Positions 1 through 8,134 of a stretch of DNA of 64,000 nucleotides are shown here, one piece after another (within the stretch, counting starts at the first letter, position 1; every line of letters starts with the position of its first letter). The notes under the pieces are model-generated. The model was not told the DNA's origin. It did no database searches and worked only from the letters and a program-made list of their open reading frames with translations. The position numbers and the translations under genes are program-made. The stretch lies in assembly GCF_029761915.1 (NCBI RefSeq), contig NZ_CP121695.1, positions 4,245,501 through 4,309,500 on the forward strand, in the 5' to 3' direction. Source of the stretch: Bradyrhizobium sp. CB1650 (GTDB lineage: Bacteria; Pseudomonadota; Alphaproteobacteria; Rhizobiales; Xanthobacteraceae).

Positions 1-87
1 ATAGTGCTTCATATTCCCGCTCCTGCTGCCGCCGGCTCGCCGGCTTCCCTTCCAGGCTGAGCCTTTCGAGCAGCAACCGCAATCACC

Positions 88-959
88 CCATCTACAGCAT
101 CACGACGAACCAAGCCGCCATCGCTGCGCTGTTTCGCGTCATGAACCGCTACGTCGGCAACCTCGCGCCGATGACGGGCGTTTTTCCGGACTATCCCGCG
201 CCAGTGATCCGCAACAAGGACGCTGGGAGCGAGATGGTGCTCATGCGCTCGGGGATGCCGCCACCGCCGCGCACAGGCGGGCCGCCGGTCACCAACATCC
301 GCAACGCGTCATCGCCGCACTGGCGCGGCTGGCTCAAGCCTGAGAACCGATGCTCGGCAAGGCTTTCTGTCCATAACGACGTTCTCTGTCCATAACGACG
401 TATCAGCCGAAACTGCATAAAGTTCACGCCTCGTTCACGTCTGGTTCCTGCGGTTTAGCCGAAGTTGCATAGTATTCCCGGTCCTTTGCCTGGCGTCGCT
501 CCACCACGCATTATATTTTCAACAGGTTTCCGTCCAAGACTTGCATAGTTCTCCCGGTATAAGTGGACCGCAGCCGCTCGCGCACCACACATCCGAATGA
601 ACGCTTCGAGGTCCTGATCCTTCCGTGCTCGCCAGCCGGCGAACAGCTTCGCCGAATACGCGCCCGAGCCCAACTCGGGGACCAAGAAGGATGTGGTCTG
701 GTTCGCCCTAAACGAGGACCGACCGCTGTTCCGGACCGCATCTTGTCTATGGCTTCCTGACCACGACCGCGCCGAACGCGGTGGTCGAGCCGATCCATTC
801 GAAGGCCATGCCGGTGATCTTGACCACCGATGAGGAGCGCGACGTTTGGATGCGTGCACCGTGGGACGAAGCCAAGGCGCTGCAGCGGCCATTGCCGAAT
901 GACGCGCTCAGGATCGTCATGCGCGGGGCCGACAAAGAGGATCGCGCGGCGGCAGCGTG
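88..959 (+). pseudogene. SOS response-associated peptidase (SRAP/YedK) remnant
   Basis: Pieces of a SRAP (HMCES/YedK) protein can be read in several frames. The 5' part includes ITTNQAAIAALFRVMNRY and then APMTGVFPDYPAPVIRN and SPHWRGWLKPENRC. The 3' part has [25 protein letters not shown] and, in another frame, [20 protein letters not shown] followed by [20 protein letters not shown]. The usual MCN start with its catalytic Cys2 is lost. A foreign stretch of about 285 bases separates the halves after position 350, and about 75 bases seem deleted near 731. SRAP proteins normally crosslink abasic sites in single-stranded DNA; this copy cannot. Confidence 0.75.
366..401. repeat. 17-base tandem direct repeat inside the SRAP remnant
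   Basis: TCTGTCCATAACGACGT occurs exactly at 366-382 and again at 385-401, two bases apart. It lies at the start of the non-homologous insert that splits the SRAP remnant. Further on, TTGCATAGT-like phrases followed by CCCGG recur at about 465 and 541, so the insert looks like a patchwork of small repeats. Confidence 0.7.
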
Positions 960-1595
960 ACAACGCACTATTTCCCAGACGCGGATGATCCTGCCCTCCA
1001 GCCGTTCACGCAAGCCTTCGTCGGCATGATGTTCGCCCATGCCGCCTTCGAGCGCCGGGTTTCCGAACTGATGGATGTCATCACAGGCGATGCAGGCTTC
1101 GGCGAACGTCGGGAGAACCAGTGGAATGCACGCAAGCGCCCGACGCCGATGGGAGAGCTGATCAGGGAGCATCGCCCCGGTGGCTCGCCTGAGGCGGCTG
1201 CCATCGTGGCGTGCCTCAAGCGCTCGATTTTATTTTGCGATGACCGCAATCTGCTTGGGCACGGGACTTGGTGGGAGTTCGACACCGTCGCAAACGCGAT
1301 CACGGTTCGAGCCGGGGTCGCATGGCCAGACCAAGATCAGCATCGCCGGTTTACGGTGGACGTCATCCAAGATGTCGCCGCCCGAGCTTTGGATACTTCA
1401 AAGGGCCATCGAGAAGCGGCCTCAGTCGAGCCCTCCGTCAGCCACTTGCCCATGATCATGAGGCGCGGTGGCTTCATCGAACCGCGCCTGCCGTCGAAGG
1501 TCGCGCTGCCGCCCTCCGGGCTGCTCTGGGTTCACGAAATCAAGCCCAACGGCTACCGGCTGATGGCGCGCCGCGATGGCTCGCGCACCCGCTAG
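957..1595 (+). CDS. Hypothetical protein, frameshifted and fused to a DNA-ligase N-terminal scrap
   Basis: The reading frame encodes 212 residues. Residues 1 to about 145 ([36 protein letters not shown]) look like a compact, conserved protein of unknown function. Around 1385 the natural continuation seems to lie in another frame, which reads [13 protein letters not shown], so a frameshift is likely. The last about 45 residues ([35 protein letters not shown]) match the N-terminus of ATP-dependent DNA ligases of the LigD/LigC type and stop before the nucleotidyltransferase lysine motif is complete. It starts with GTG and overlaps the end of the SRAP remnant. The whole is probably a decayed chimera. 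Confidence 0.5.
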   Translation: MTTHYFPDADDPALQPFTQAFVGMMFAHAAFERRVSELMDVITGDAGFGERRENQWNARKRPTPMGELIREHRPGGSPEAAAIVACLKRSILFCDDRNLLGHGTWWEFDTVANAITVRAGVAWPDQDQHRRFTVDVIQDVAARALDTSKGHREAASVEPSVSHLPMIMRRGGFIEPRLPSKVALPPSGLLWVHEIKPNGYRLMARRDGSRTR

Positions 1596-1607
1596 CGGTG
1601 GTGATGC

Positions 1608-2186
1608 TCATGGGGTTTTTACCGCAGCGCAGAACTGTTCCGTGACCGCTGTCGTTTCCTCGGTGACGTTCCAGCCGTTCGTCTCGGCGTTTTCCTTGGC
1701 CAACTTTTGCTCGTTCTGAAGCATCTTTTTGATGAGCGCGTACGGTTTCCAGTCGGCCTTGGACAGCTTGACGGGGGGCGCACCGCAAATGTTGTGGGCA
1801 ATCGCTTTCTGCACACTAGTGCTGACATCGCTCATGTGGCCCTCGACAACGGCGGTGAAGCGCGCCTTGGCGTATTGGCTGTTGGCTGCGATGAAGTCCC
1901 TGCAGAAGGCGACCCGTTGACCTCCGTCGCGGGCCTTGATGTAGGCCGTCTGCGTTTCGTAATGGACGCGGTAGGCGAGTTTGTCGGCGTTCGGCTCGGA
2001 TTTCACCGCTTCGAGCATGGTGCGGTGGTCACCCAAGGTGGCGTCATTGATCCTGATGTCACATACTTTGGCGAGGGAGATGACCGGAACGTAGGCCCGC
2101 ACCTTGGCTTCTAAGGCATCGTTTGCCTTCGCGACTGGTGCGAACAGGCTGACGGCGATTGCGAGAGCAGCGAGACAGCGTTTCAT
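1608..2186 (-). CDS. Small secreted protein of unknown function
   Basis: A 192-residue product starts MKRCLAALAIAVSLFAP and has a standard Sec signal peptide with probable cleavage after VAKA (residue ~23). The start at 2186 is preferred to an upstream one at 2351 because a GGAG lies about 10 bases before it and the signal peptide begins there. The mature part has four cysteines (CDIR, FCRDF, NICGA, FCAAV), consistent with two disulfides in the periplasm. No catalytic motif is recognised. It stands alone, with decayed DNA on both sides. Confidence 0.6.
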   Translation of the reverse strand: MKRCLAALAIAVSLFAPVAKANDALEAKVRAYVPVISLAKVCDIRINDATLGDHRTMLEAVKSEPNADKLAYRVHYETQTAYIKARDGGQRVAFCRDFIAANSQYAKARFTAVVEGHMSDVSTSVQKAIAHNICGAPPVKLSKADWKPYALIKKMLQNEQKLAKENAETNGWNVTEETTAVTEQFCAAVKTP

Positions 2187-3188
2187 TGGTGACATGCTCC
2201 GGATCACCGAACAGCAAGCGGCGGCGGGGTTGGGATCGCGGTGGCCGACCGCACACACCGGCGCGGCGACCCAGCCGCGAAGCGTCCAGCCCAGAAAACG
2301 GGTTGAGCAACTTACTGGCGAATTCCTTGGGCGGCTGTCGAGCGGCAGCATTGATCTGGATCATGCCGTTCCGCATCCGGGACCGGCCGCGCCCGGGATC
2401 AAGTTCGGCTCCACGGGGGCGGGCCGGGATGATCATGCGCCTGCACCCATCCCGGCCCTCACACGTCGGCACGGGCGAGGAGATCAAGCCAACCCATGAC
2501 GGCGCGGTTCGGTTCATCGTTACTGGCCATAGGCGATATCCTATGCGTGTGCTGCTGCCGGATACCTGATGCGGAGGAACCACGACCATCTCGACGCCGA
2601 GCAGCGCGAGCGGGCCGATATCTTCGCGCGGCGGCCCCGAGCTTAACTACTGGGCATATGCGTGCAGTCGCGCTCACATCCCAGCAGCTATGTCAGCCCC
2701 ACCAGCTAAGCCCGAGTTGGGCAGGATTCTTAGCCCCGAGGGCCGCAAGCCAAAATTTGGGAAACACGACCGGGATCCTCGCGCTCGTGCACAAGATGGC
2801 CAGGCCGTGCTCGCCACGTTCGTCAGGTGCAGAATCCAAATCGGTACGGTGAACACTCCAGGCGCCGGGATGTCTCAATAAAACGATGAAGAATCGGCGA
2901 GTGTCGAAACGGCCATAGCCTTCTTGGAGGAACATCCACCCACGCCGAGAACTTGCCACGCGATCAGCCTCAGCATGCCTCAAGTGTTCGACGAAATTCT
3001 TTGCCGGTACCGCCACTTGGGTTACCGAAGGCGGGACTATTGCGCAGATTTGCTCGTCACGACGTAGTCGGGTACGATATCAGGGTGATAGCCCACAGCG
3101 AATCGTTCTTGAGCGAATCCATTGATCATGTGACTCTCCGTTTTCTTCTGAGATCATACCTCTGCGACGACTACCCGTAGTTGTGTAA
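2187..3188. other. About 1 kb without a supported gene
   Basis: Several open frames exist on both strands but none has a recognisable family, ribosome-binding site or consistent codon pattern. A short reverse-strand stretch ending about 2459 (MASNDEPNRAVMGWLDLLAR) has the look of a real C-terminus but no partner domain. The region is probably decayed sequence between the SRAP/ligase debris and the satellite-like element. Confidence 0.4.
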
Positions 3189-3449
3189 CTAGGCGACGCG
3201 CCGACGCTTCTTGCCGCGTCCTCGCTGTGGGTTGCGCTCATCCATTTTATCGATGGCGTCCTGCCACGCGATTACCTGATCGCGAAACCAAAAGCGCCTG
3301 TTCGGACTGACGTAGACCGATTTTGGAAATCGGCCTGCTCGCTCAAGTCGGTACAGCGTTGTGCGAGAGATCGGGACAAGATCCAGGACCATGCGCTCCG
3401 TCAGCATCGGTCGAAGTTCGCGCGCATCGCGCAACTCGTCGCTGGCCAT
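3189..3449 (-). CDS. AlpA-family helix-turn-helix regulator
   Basis: The product has 86 residues. A MerR/excisionase-like winged helix-turn-helix occupies residues ~15-65 (LTERMVLDLVPISRTTLYRL, then FPKSVYVSPNRRFWFRD), followed by a basic tail (RGRGKKRRRVA). AlpA proteins bind DNA and switch on integrase or early genes in P4-like satellites and phage-inducible islands. Here the gene is divergent from the replication genes downstream and marks the left edge of the mobile segment. The intergenic region carries an exact 11-base direct repeat that could be its operator. Confidence 0.8.
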   Translation of the reverse strand: MASDELRDARELRPMLTERMVLDLVPISRTTLYRLERAGRFPKSVYVSPNRRFWFRDQVIAWQDAIDKMDERNPQRGRGKKRRRVA

Positions 3450-3547
3450 GCTTCACCTCGGATCACTTGAAGCAACATGAGCCTGCACGATACCCCGATG
3501 TGGGCAACGGTCCAGACCGTACCTAAATCACATTTTCGGGTTTAACT

Positions 3548-3624
3548 AAAAGACACCTTCTAGGAAGCTTGATCCATCAGCGCTTTCGTCGTTATCGCGG
3601 CAAATAGTTCATCAAAAGACACCT
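3548..3624. repeat. Pair of 11-base direct repeats upstream of alpA
   Basis: AAAAGACACCT occurs exactly at 3548-3558 and 3614-3624, 66 bases apart start to start (about six helical turns). They lie in the divergent region between the AlpA gene and the element's forward genes. Binding by AlpA or a role in recombination is possible but not shown. Confidence 0.5.
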
Positions 3625-3746
3625 ATCGATGCCGCGGGATTCTACTTGGCCTTGATCGCCGTGCGACGCATATTGCGTGTGGAATGCGGCGCGCAGAGCA
3701 AAATATCGCTACGTGCTGCAGCGTGTTGTTTGAAACTGGATGAACC

Positions 3747-4127
3747 GTGGCCCGCGCGATCGGCGACAGTCACCAACATGATGAAGAATTTGAGTCGACG
3801 CTGGAGGGCTGGCCAGACCTTTACTGGAGACATGAAAAGCGGGCGTACAAGGCTTATTCGCGCTTCTGGGACGACGGCCGATCACCAGTCGCTGTCATAC
3901 CTAAGCAGCGCAGACCTTCAGGCGGAAAATCCCGCGTAGGACGGCCCGCCCCAGATTTTGCTTCGATCTTTCCGTACATCAAGCTCCGCGCTCGCGTGAC
4001 TATGATGATGGCAGAAGGCGTGAGTGAGCGTGAGGCAATACTGGACGCGATGACAGAAGTGCGGTGTCTCGACAATGTCGACCGCGTTCGAATGATCCTT
4101 CGGCGGATGCAAGAACGACGGACATAG
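3747..4127 (+). CDS. Hypothetical satellite/phage protein
   Basis: The product has 126 residues and starts at GTG. It is rich in charged residues, with an acidic N-terminal part (DSHQHDEEFESTLEGWPDLYW), a basic Pro/Arg linker around residue 60 (IPKQRRPSGGKSRVGRP) and a helical C-terminal part (LRARVTMMMAEGVSEREAIL) that ends in basic residues. No family is recognised. It has the same direction as the primase and helicase genes and probably belongs to the same element. The start codon is uncertain because no strong ribosome-binding site is seen. Confidence 0.5.
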   Translation: MARAIGDSHQHDEEFESTLEGWPDLYWRHEKRAYKAYSRFWDDGRSPVAVIPKQRRPSGGKSRVGRPAPDFASIFPYIKLRARVTMMMAEGVSEREAILDAMTEVRCLDNVDRVRMILRRMQERRT

Positions 4128-4203
4128 TTTTGTTCCACGACATTTGCTGACATCCGAGGCGAAATGCATATTGTTAGTGTTCTCTGTATTTCGGGAGAAC
4201 ATC

Positions 4204-4473
4204 ATGTCGAGAGCTGCAATTCACGGCGTCGCGTGGCAGGCGATCCCATACCAGCCAGTTTCACGCGCCGCCGCAATCACCGGCCAGTCAGAAGCAGGCA
4301 CAAGCTGCCTCATCAAGACGGGTGCCCTTCGGGCCGTGACGCTGGCGGGCAAGACGCTGGTGACAACCGATAGTATCGTAGAATTTCTCGCTCGGGCGCG
4401 TCCTTGGTCCCCCGATCACGCCAAGGCCTGCTCGGTTAGGCGCACGCACTCGGCGAAAGAGAAGGCGGCTTAA
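4204..4473 (+). CDS. Hypothetical small DNA-binding-like protein
   Basis: The product has 89 residues. The ATG at 4204 is chosen because GGGAG lies 6 bases upstream. The middle (VSRAAAITGQSEAGTSCLIK, then TLVTTDSIVEFLARARP) resembles the short helix-turn-helix of excisionase-like proteins, where a residue pattern for target recognition is followed by a strand and a helix. The C-terminus is basic. This assignment rests on pattern only. It sits between another small ORF and the SSB-tail protein in the satellite-like element. Confidence 0.5.
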   Translation: MSRAAIHGVAWQAIPYQPVSRAAAITGQSEAGTSCLIKTGALRAVTLAGKTLVTTDSIVEFLARARPWSPDHAKACSVRRTHSAKEKAA

Positions 4474-4913
4474 GCGCCAGCGAACAACAACAGGACTAGC
4501 GGAAACTAGTGGTCGATCAGAGCCGGTCGACCGCCGGGCTCAGCGCGTCCCGCCAAGATGCTCCTGATCGTTGAATTGCCTCGCGGTCCGGAGGTGTCGA
4601 TCCAAGTAGGCGAAAAACTGGCCCAACCCGGCGTTCACCGGGTCGGGCGACCGCGCGGTTGTAGCCGCGCAGGAAAGGCAGATCAATGCGCCACACATAT
4701 GCGCGGGCGCCTGTGATTTTTCAAGTTGCTGTCACCGGCATCACCTCAATCTGTGAGCTCTCGATGTGCGCGGGCGGCTGCCACGAGCTCCGCGAGTCAC
4801 ACGGCCGTCGGCCTGCCTTCTTTGGCGCAGCTCACAATCCTGAATTCGTCCGGACGATGAATGGGCCGCCGATGCTCCTCGTCGGCAATGACCTGCAAAT
4901 AAAGAGAAATCCA

Positions 4914-5303
4914 ATGAAGCGAGATGAAGTATTTCCGTCGAAATACTTGAAGTGCTCCGACCTTAATGGCCAAGCAAAAGTCGTGACCATCGAGCGTGCA
5001 CCGTTTGAAATTTTAAGAGCGCCCGATGGGAAAGAGCAGGGCAAGACGGTTCTCTATTTTCGCGGTGCCAAGAAGGCGTTCCCGCTCAATCGGATCAACT
5101 ACGATGCCGTTAGCGAGATCGTCGGTGATGACGAGACGGACAATTGGCCCGGACAGATCGAAATCTTCCCGGATAAAACGCTCATGGCGGGGAAGATGGT
5201 GGACTGCATCCGCATTCGTGCCCCCACGCAGCCATCGTTGCGGAAGCCGACAGCAACCAAGTCGCCGCCGCCTGAAGGATTGGACGACGACATTCCGTTC
5301 TAA
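4914..5303 (+). CDS. Phage-type protein with SSB-like C-terminal tail DDDIPF
   Basis: The product is 129 residues from the ATG at 4914; a longer frame upstream is less likely because the family-like text begins MKRDEVFPSKYLKCSDLNG. The body is beta-rich (KVVTIERAPFEIL, KTVLYFRGAKKAFPLNRIN). It ends GLDDDIPF, which is the same acidic-plus-Pro-Phe tip that bacterial single-stranded-DNA-binding proteins use to recruit partners. A linker rich in Pro, Ser and Lys precedes the tip, as in SSB. It is followed after 18 bases by the primase-polymerase, so a role in binding ssDNA or docking replication proteins is inferred. It is not a canonical OB-fold SSB by eye. Confidence 0.65.
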   Translation: MKRDEVFPSKYLKCSDLNGQAKVVTIERAPFEILRAPDGKEQGKTVLYFRGAKKAFPLNRINYDAVSEIVGDDETDNWPGQIEIFPDKTLMAGKMVDCIRIRAPTQPSLRKPTATKSPPPEGLDDDIPF

Positions 5304-5321
5304 CGCGCACGGGGGGCTGCG

Positions 5322-6092
5322 GTGATCCAGACAGCATTATCGCTCGCGCTAAGGGGATTGTCCGTCTTTCCTTGTCGGCCCCGCGACAAGCGTCCGGCGA
5401 CAGCGAACGGCGTGAAGGACGCCACCACCGATCTGGAAATCATCCGGCAATGGTGGCGTCGAGTGCCGGATCTGAATGTAGGCTTGGCGACGGGGGGCGT
5501 GTCCGGGATCTTCGTCATCGATCTGGACGGCATCGACGCGGAGGCCGAGTTGCGTAGGCTCGAGCAAGAGTATGGTGCTCTTCCTCCGACAGTGGAGAGC
5601 ATCACTGCACGCGGCCGGCACTCGTTCTTTAGGATGCCACAGGCGACTGTGCGCAACTCGGCCGGCAGGATTGCGCCTGGCATCGACGTGAGGGGCGATG
5701 GCGGCTACGTGCTAGTTCCGCCCAGCTTGCACCCGAGCGGTCGCGGCTATGTTTGGTCGGTGGACAGCGCGGACGAATTTGCTACTGCCCCCGATTGGCT
5801 CCTGGCCAAGGTCGTCGACAGCAGAGGCACCCGTACCGCGGCACTGCAATCGAGCGACTGGCGTGATCTGGTTATGAAAGGCGTAGCTGAAGGCCGGCGC
5901 AACACGGCCGCAGCAAGACTGTGCGGGTACTTGCTGCGACGTCATGTCGATCCGGTCGTCGCGCTTGAACTCCTGCGGCTCTGGAATGAGGCGCATTGCC
6001 GACCGCCCTTGCCGGACAGCGAGATCGATCGGATTGCGGACTCAATAGCGGGCAGGGAGCTTCAGCGGAGGTTGGGTCGTGCCGGGTGCTGA
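5322..6092 (+). CDS. Bifunctional primase-polymerase (prim-pol) protein
   Basis: The product has 256 residues. The N-terminal prim-pol domain (AEP superfamily) has the substrate-entry motif GLSVFPCRPRDKRPA (residues ~12-26), the metal-binding strand IFVIDLDG (~62-69), and the ARGRHSFFR motif (~97-105), then GIDVRGDGGYVLVPPS. The C-terminal part (GRRNTAAARLCGYLLRRHVD to PLPDSEIDRIADSI) matches the primase C-terminal helical domain. It would synthesise primers for element replication. Its end overlaps the start of the helicase gene by 14 bases, so translation is probably coupled. Confidence 0.88.
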   Translation: MIQTALSLALRGLSVFPCRPRDKRPATANGVKDATTDLEIIRQWWRRVPDLNVGLATGGVSGIFVIDLDGIDAEAELRRLEQEYGALPPTVESITARGRHSFFRMPQATVRNSAGRIAPGIDVRGDGGYVLVPPSLHPSGRGYVWSVDSADEFATAPDWLLAKVVDSRGTRTAALQSSDWRDLVMKGVAEGRRNTAAARLCGYLLRRHVDPVVALELLRLWNEAHCRPPLPDSEIDRIADSIAGRELQRRLGRAGC

Positions 6093-7296
6093 CAACATTT
6101 TGCGCTTGGCTGACTTGCAGGCCGGTGGGCCAGCATGGCTTGCTGAGTGCATCCACGGCGACAGCGGCCAGCCGTTGTCAGTGCTAGCCAGCGTTTTGGT
6201 TGGATTGCGGAGCGAGTTGCCAGATGCATTCGCGTTTGACGAGATGTTGCGTGTGCCGGTCCTCAGGCAGGCTCTCGACGAGAGGGCGGGCTTCATTCCG
6301 AGGCCATGCACCGACGTTGATGTCAGCATCATGCAAGAGCGCCTGCAGCAACTCGGCTTGAAGCGGATCAGCAAGGACGTGATGCATCAGGCGATTGAGA
6401 TGCGCGCCCACGAATGTCGCTTTCATCCCGTGCAGGATTATCTCAGTAGCTTGGAGTGGGACGAGGTCGCGCGCCTTCAAGGTATGTTTACAAACTATTT
6501 TGGAAGTAAGAACACGGAGTACGAGCAGGAGATCGGCGTCATGTTTATGATCAGCATGGTTGCGCGCATCTTTGCTCCGGGTTGCAAAGCAGATCATCTG
6601 CCGGTGCTAGAGGGCGCTCAAGGTACGCTCAAATCGTCGGCGTGCCAGGTGCTCGGCGGCCTATGGTTCTCGGATAGTCTCCCGGATGTTACGGCAGGAA
6701 AGGACGTTTCCCAGCACCTGCGAGGAAAGTGGTTGATCGAGGTATCGGAGATGCATGCGATGAGCCGCGCCGAGGCCACCCAGCTCAAGGCCTTCATTAG
6801 CAGGCCCGTAGAGCGCTATCGACCTAGTTTCGGTCGGATAGAAGTTATCGAACCTCGGCAATGCGTCTTCATCGGCACGACTAACCGAGATAGCTATCTC
6901 CGCGACGAAACTGGCGGACGCCGGTTTTGGCCGCTGAAAACTGGAATGATTGACATCGAAGCCTTGGCACGTGACCGGGACCAGCTCTTTGCTGAGGCGG
7001 TTCTGCGGTACCGGACTGGTACACCATGGTGGCCAGACAAGGGCTTTGAGAAGCAATACATCATGCCCGAGCAGGTAGCTCGGTATGAGGCGGATGCGTG
7101 GGAAGAGACGATCGCGACCTACCTCAAGAAACAAAACAAGGTGACGGTCGGCCAAGTGGCGCGTGACGCGCTGGGCATCGAAACTCCCAAGATTGGTACT
7201 GCTGACCAGCGTAGGGTTGCCGCCGCACTGGAGCAGTTGGGATGGTATCGCTTGCCGGTTGATTCGGAAGGCAGACGCTGGTGGACCAACAAGTGA
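6079..7296 (+). CDS. VapE / D5-like virulence-associated E family helicase
   Basis: The product has 405 residues with a GTG start inside the primase gene. A superfamily 3 type P-loop is at residues ~177-185 (EGAQGTLKSS). It is followed by LPDVTAGKDVSQHLRGKWLI, the acidic EVSEMHAM region as Walker B, and VFIGTTNRDSYLRDETGGRR, which is the sensor/arginine region typical of VapE proteins. Family members act as replicative helicases in phage satellites and defective prophages. Together with the primase it forms the replication module. A long inverted repeat follows two bases after the stop codon. Confidence 0.88.
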   Translation: MPGADNILRLADLQAGGPAWLAECIHGDSGQPLSVLASVLVGLRSELPDAFAFDEMLRVPVLRQALDERAGFIPRPCTDVDVSIMQERLQQLGLKRISKDVMHQAIEMRAHECRFHPVQDYLSSLEWDEVARLQGMFTNYFGSKNTEYEQEIGVMFMISMVARIFAPGCKADHLPVLEGAQGTLKSSACQVLGGLWFSDSLPDVTAGKDVSQHLRGKWLIEVSEMHAMSRAEATQLKAFISRPVERYRPSFGRIEVIEPRQCVFIGTTNRDSYLRDETGGRRFWPLKTGMIDIEALARDRDQLFAEAVLRYRTGTPWWPDKGFEKQYIMPEQVARYEADAWEETIATYLKKQNKVTVGQVARDALGIETPKIGTADQRRVAAALEQLGWYRLPVDSEGRRWWTNK

Positions 7297-7297
7297 T

Positions 7298-7399
7298 CTA
7301 CAGCGCACAGCACAGGACAGCGCATCTCCTATTAGAGTCTTAGAAAAGATTTACATGGGTCTACACAGGAAATGCGCTGTGGTCCGCTGTGCGCTGTAG
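7298..7399. repeat. Long inverted repeat after the helicase gene; candidate replication origin
   Basis: Arms of 28 bases lie at 7298-7325 and 7372-7399. The outer 14 bases (CTACAGCGCACAGC and its complement) and the inner seven (AGCGCAT) pair exactly; the seven bases between them differ. The 46-base loop is AT-richer than its surroundings. In staphylococcal pathogenicity islands the origin lies just downstream of the rep gene as iterons flanking an AT-rich stretch, and this layout is similar. A large stem-loop regulating transcription is the alternative; there is no terminal T-run. Confidence 0.6.
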
Positions 7400-7491
7400 A
7401 GAGTGCCGGCGCTCCTGCTGCGAAGCTTGATGGCTGACACCGGCTTGGCTTGCGCTTACTATCATGGCGTTCGCGAGGACGGAGGCGCGCA

Positions 7492-7770
7492 ATGGGAAGA
7501 ACAGCAGGGTCTGGTAACGCAGCGTGGCACGCATCAAGGGTCGCTTCCGTCTTCCAGCGTGGTCACCGTAATCGGCGCAAATGCACGGCGATTGCTCGGT
7601 GCACGGGCCTGCAATGTCGGAACATTGCCATGAAAGGCGTTTCGGTATGTCTTCGACACGGAGGCCGTGGACTGCAGGTCATCAAGAAGAACCGAGAAAA
7701 GATGCATGCCGCAGGCCGGCGCCGTTTCACCAAAAGTAACCGACGGACCGAATATGACCCTCCGAGATGA
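7492..7770 (+). CDS. HGG-motif zinc-binding phage protein
   Basis: The product is 92 residues from the ATG at 7492, which has GGAGG 7 bases upstream. The central segment RCTGLQCRNIAMKGVSVCLR followed by HGGRG fits the common phage and plasmid pattern C-x4-C-RN-AMKG-x3-C-x2-HGG, a small zinc-binding motif often seen beside terminase and HNH genes. The tail is strongly basic. Function is unknown. It overlaps the next ORF by 17 bases. Confidence 0.65.
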   Translation: MGRTAGSGNAAWHASRVASVFQRGHRNRRKCTAIARCTGLQCRNIAMKGVSVCLRHGGRGLQVIKKNREKMHAAGRRRFTKSNRRTEYDPPR

Positions 7771-7981
7771 GGTGCGGGAAGCTCTGCGCGCAGTCCTCTC
7801 CGACGCCTCTGCTTCCGCGATGGCCAAGGCGTCGGCCGCCCGCACGCTGATCGAGCTTTTTGACGATGGAGGTGAGGCATCTCCTGGCCGGGCGTCGGAA
7901 ATGACTTTAGATGAGCTGGACGAAGAGATCGCGAGATTGAGCCGGGTCTGCCAAGCCTGCGAGCGATCTCGGCGGCCCTAG
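7754..7981 (+). CDS. Hypothetical small acidic phage-like protein
   Basis: The product has 75 residues from MTLRDEVREALRAVLSDASA. It is mostly helical, with an Ala-rich segment (SASAMAKASAARTLIELF) and an acidic second half (MTLDELDEEIARL). Such a helical profile occurs in small terminase-associated or packaging-linked proteins, but the match is only general. The gene overlaps the zinc-binding ORF and is the last forward gene before the recombinase. Confidence 0.5.
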   Translation: MTLRDEVREALRAVLSDASASAMAKASAARTLIELFDDGGEASPGRASEMTLDELDEEIARLSRVCQACERSRRP

Positions 7982-8134
7982 CGCCTCGACTTCATCGAAT
8001 GGCTCGCGGTGACTCAGCGCGGCCCGCTGAGCAGGCTGCTCGGGGGCGTCCAAGGAAGACTGGTCCCTCCTTGATGGCAGCAGGCCCGGGACAGGATATC
8101 GACGGGTAGCTTCGCCGTTGGAGGCCAGCTGCGT

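Noticed and set aside
2459..2677. Reverse frame ending NRAVMGWLDLLARADV
   Set aside because: Only the last 23 residues look natural; no domain or ribosome-binding site supports a gene.
7492..7981. HNH endonuclease or terminase genes
   Set aside because: The HGG protein lacks the HNH catalytic pattern, and the second ORF is too short and general to be called terminase.
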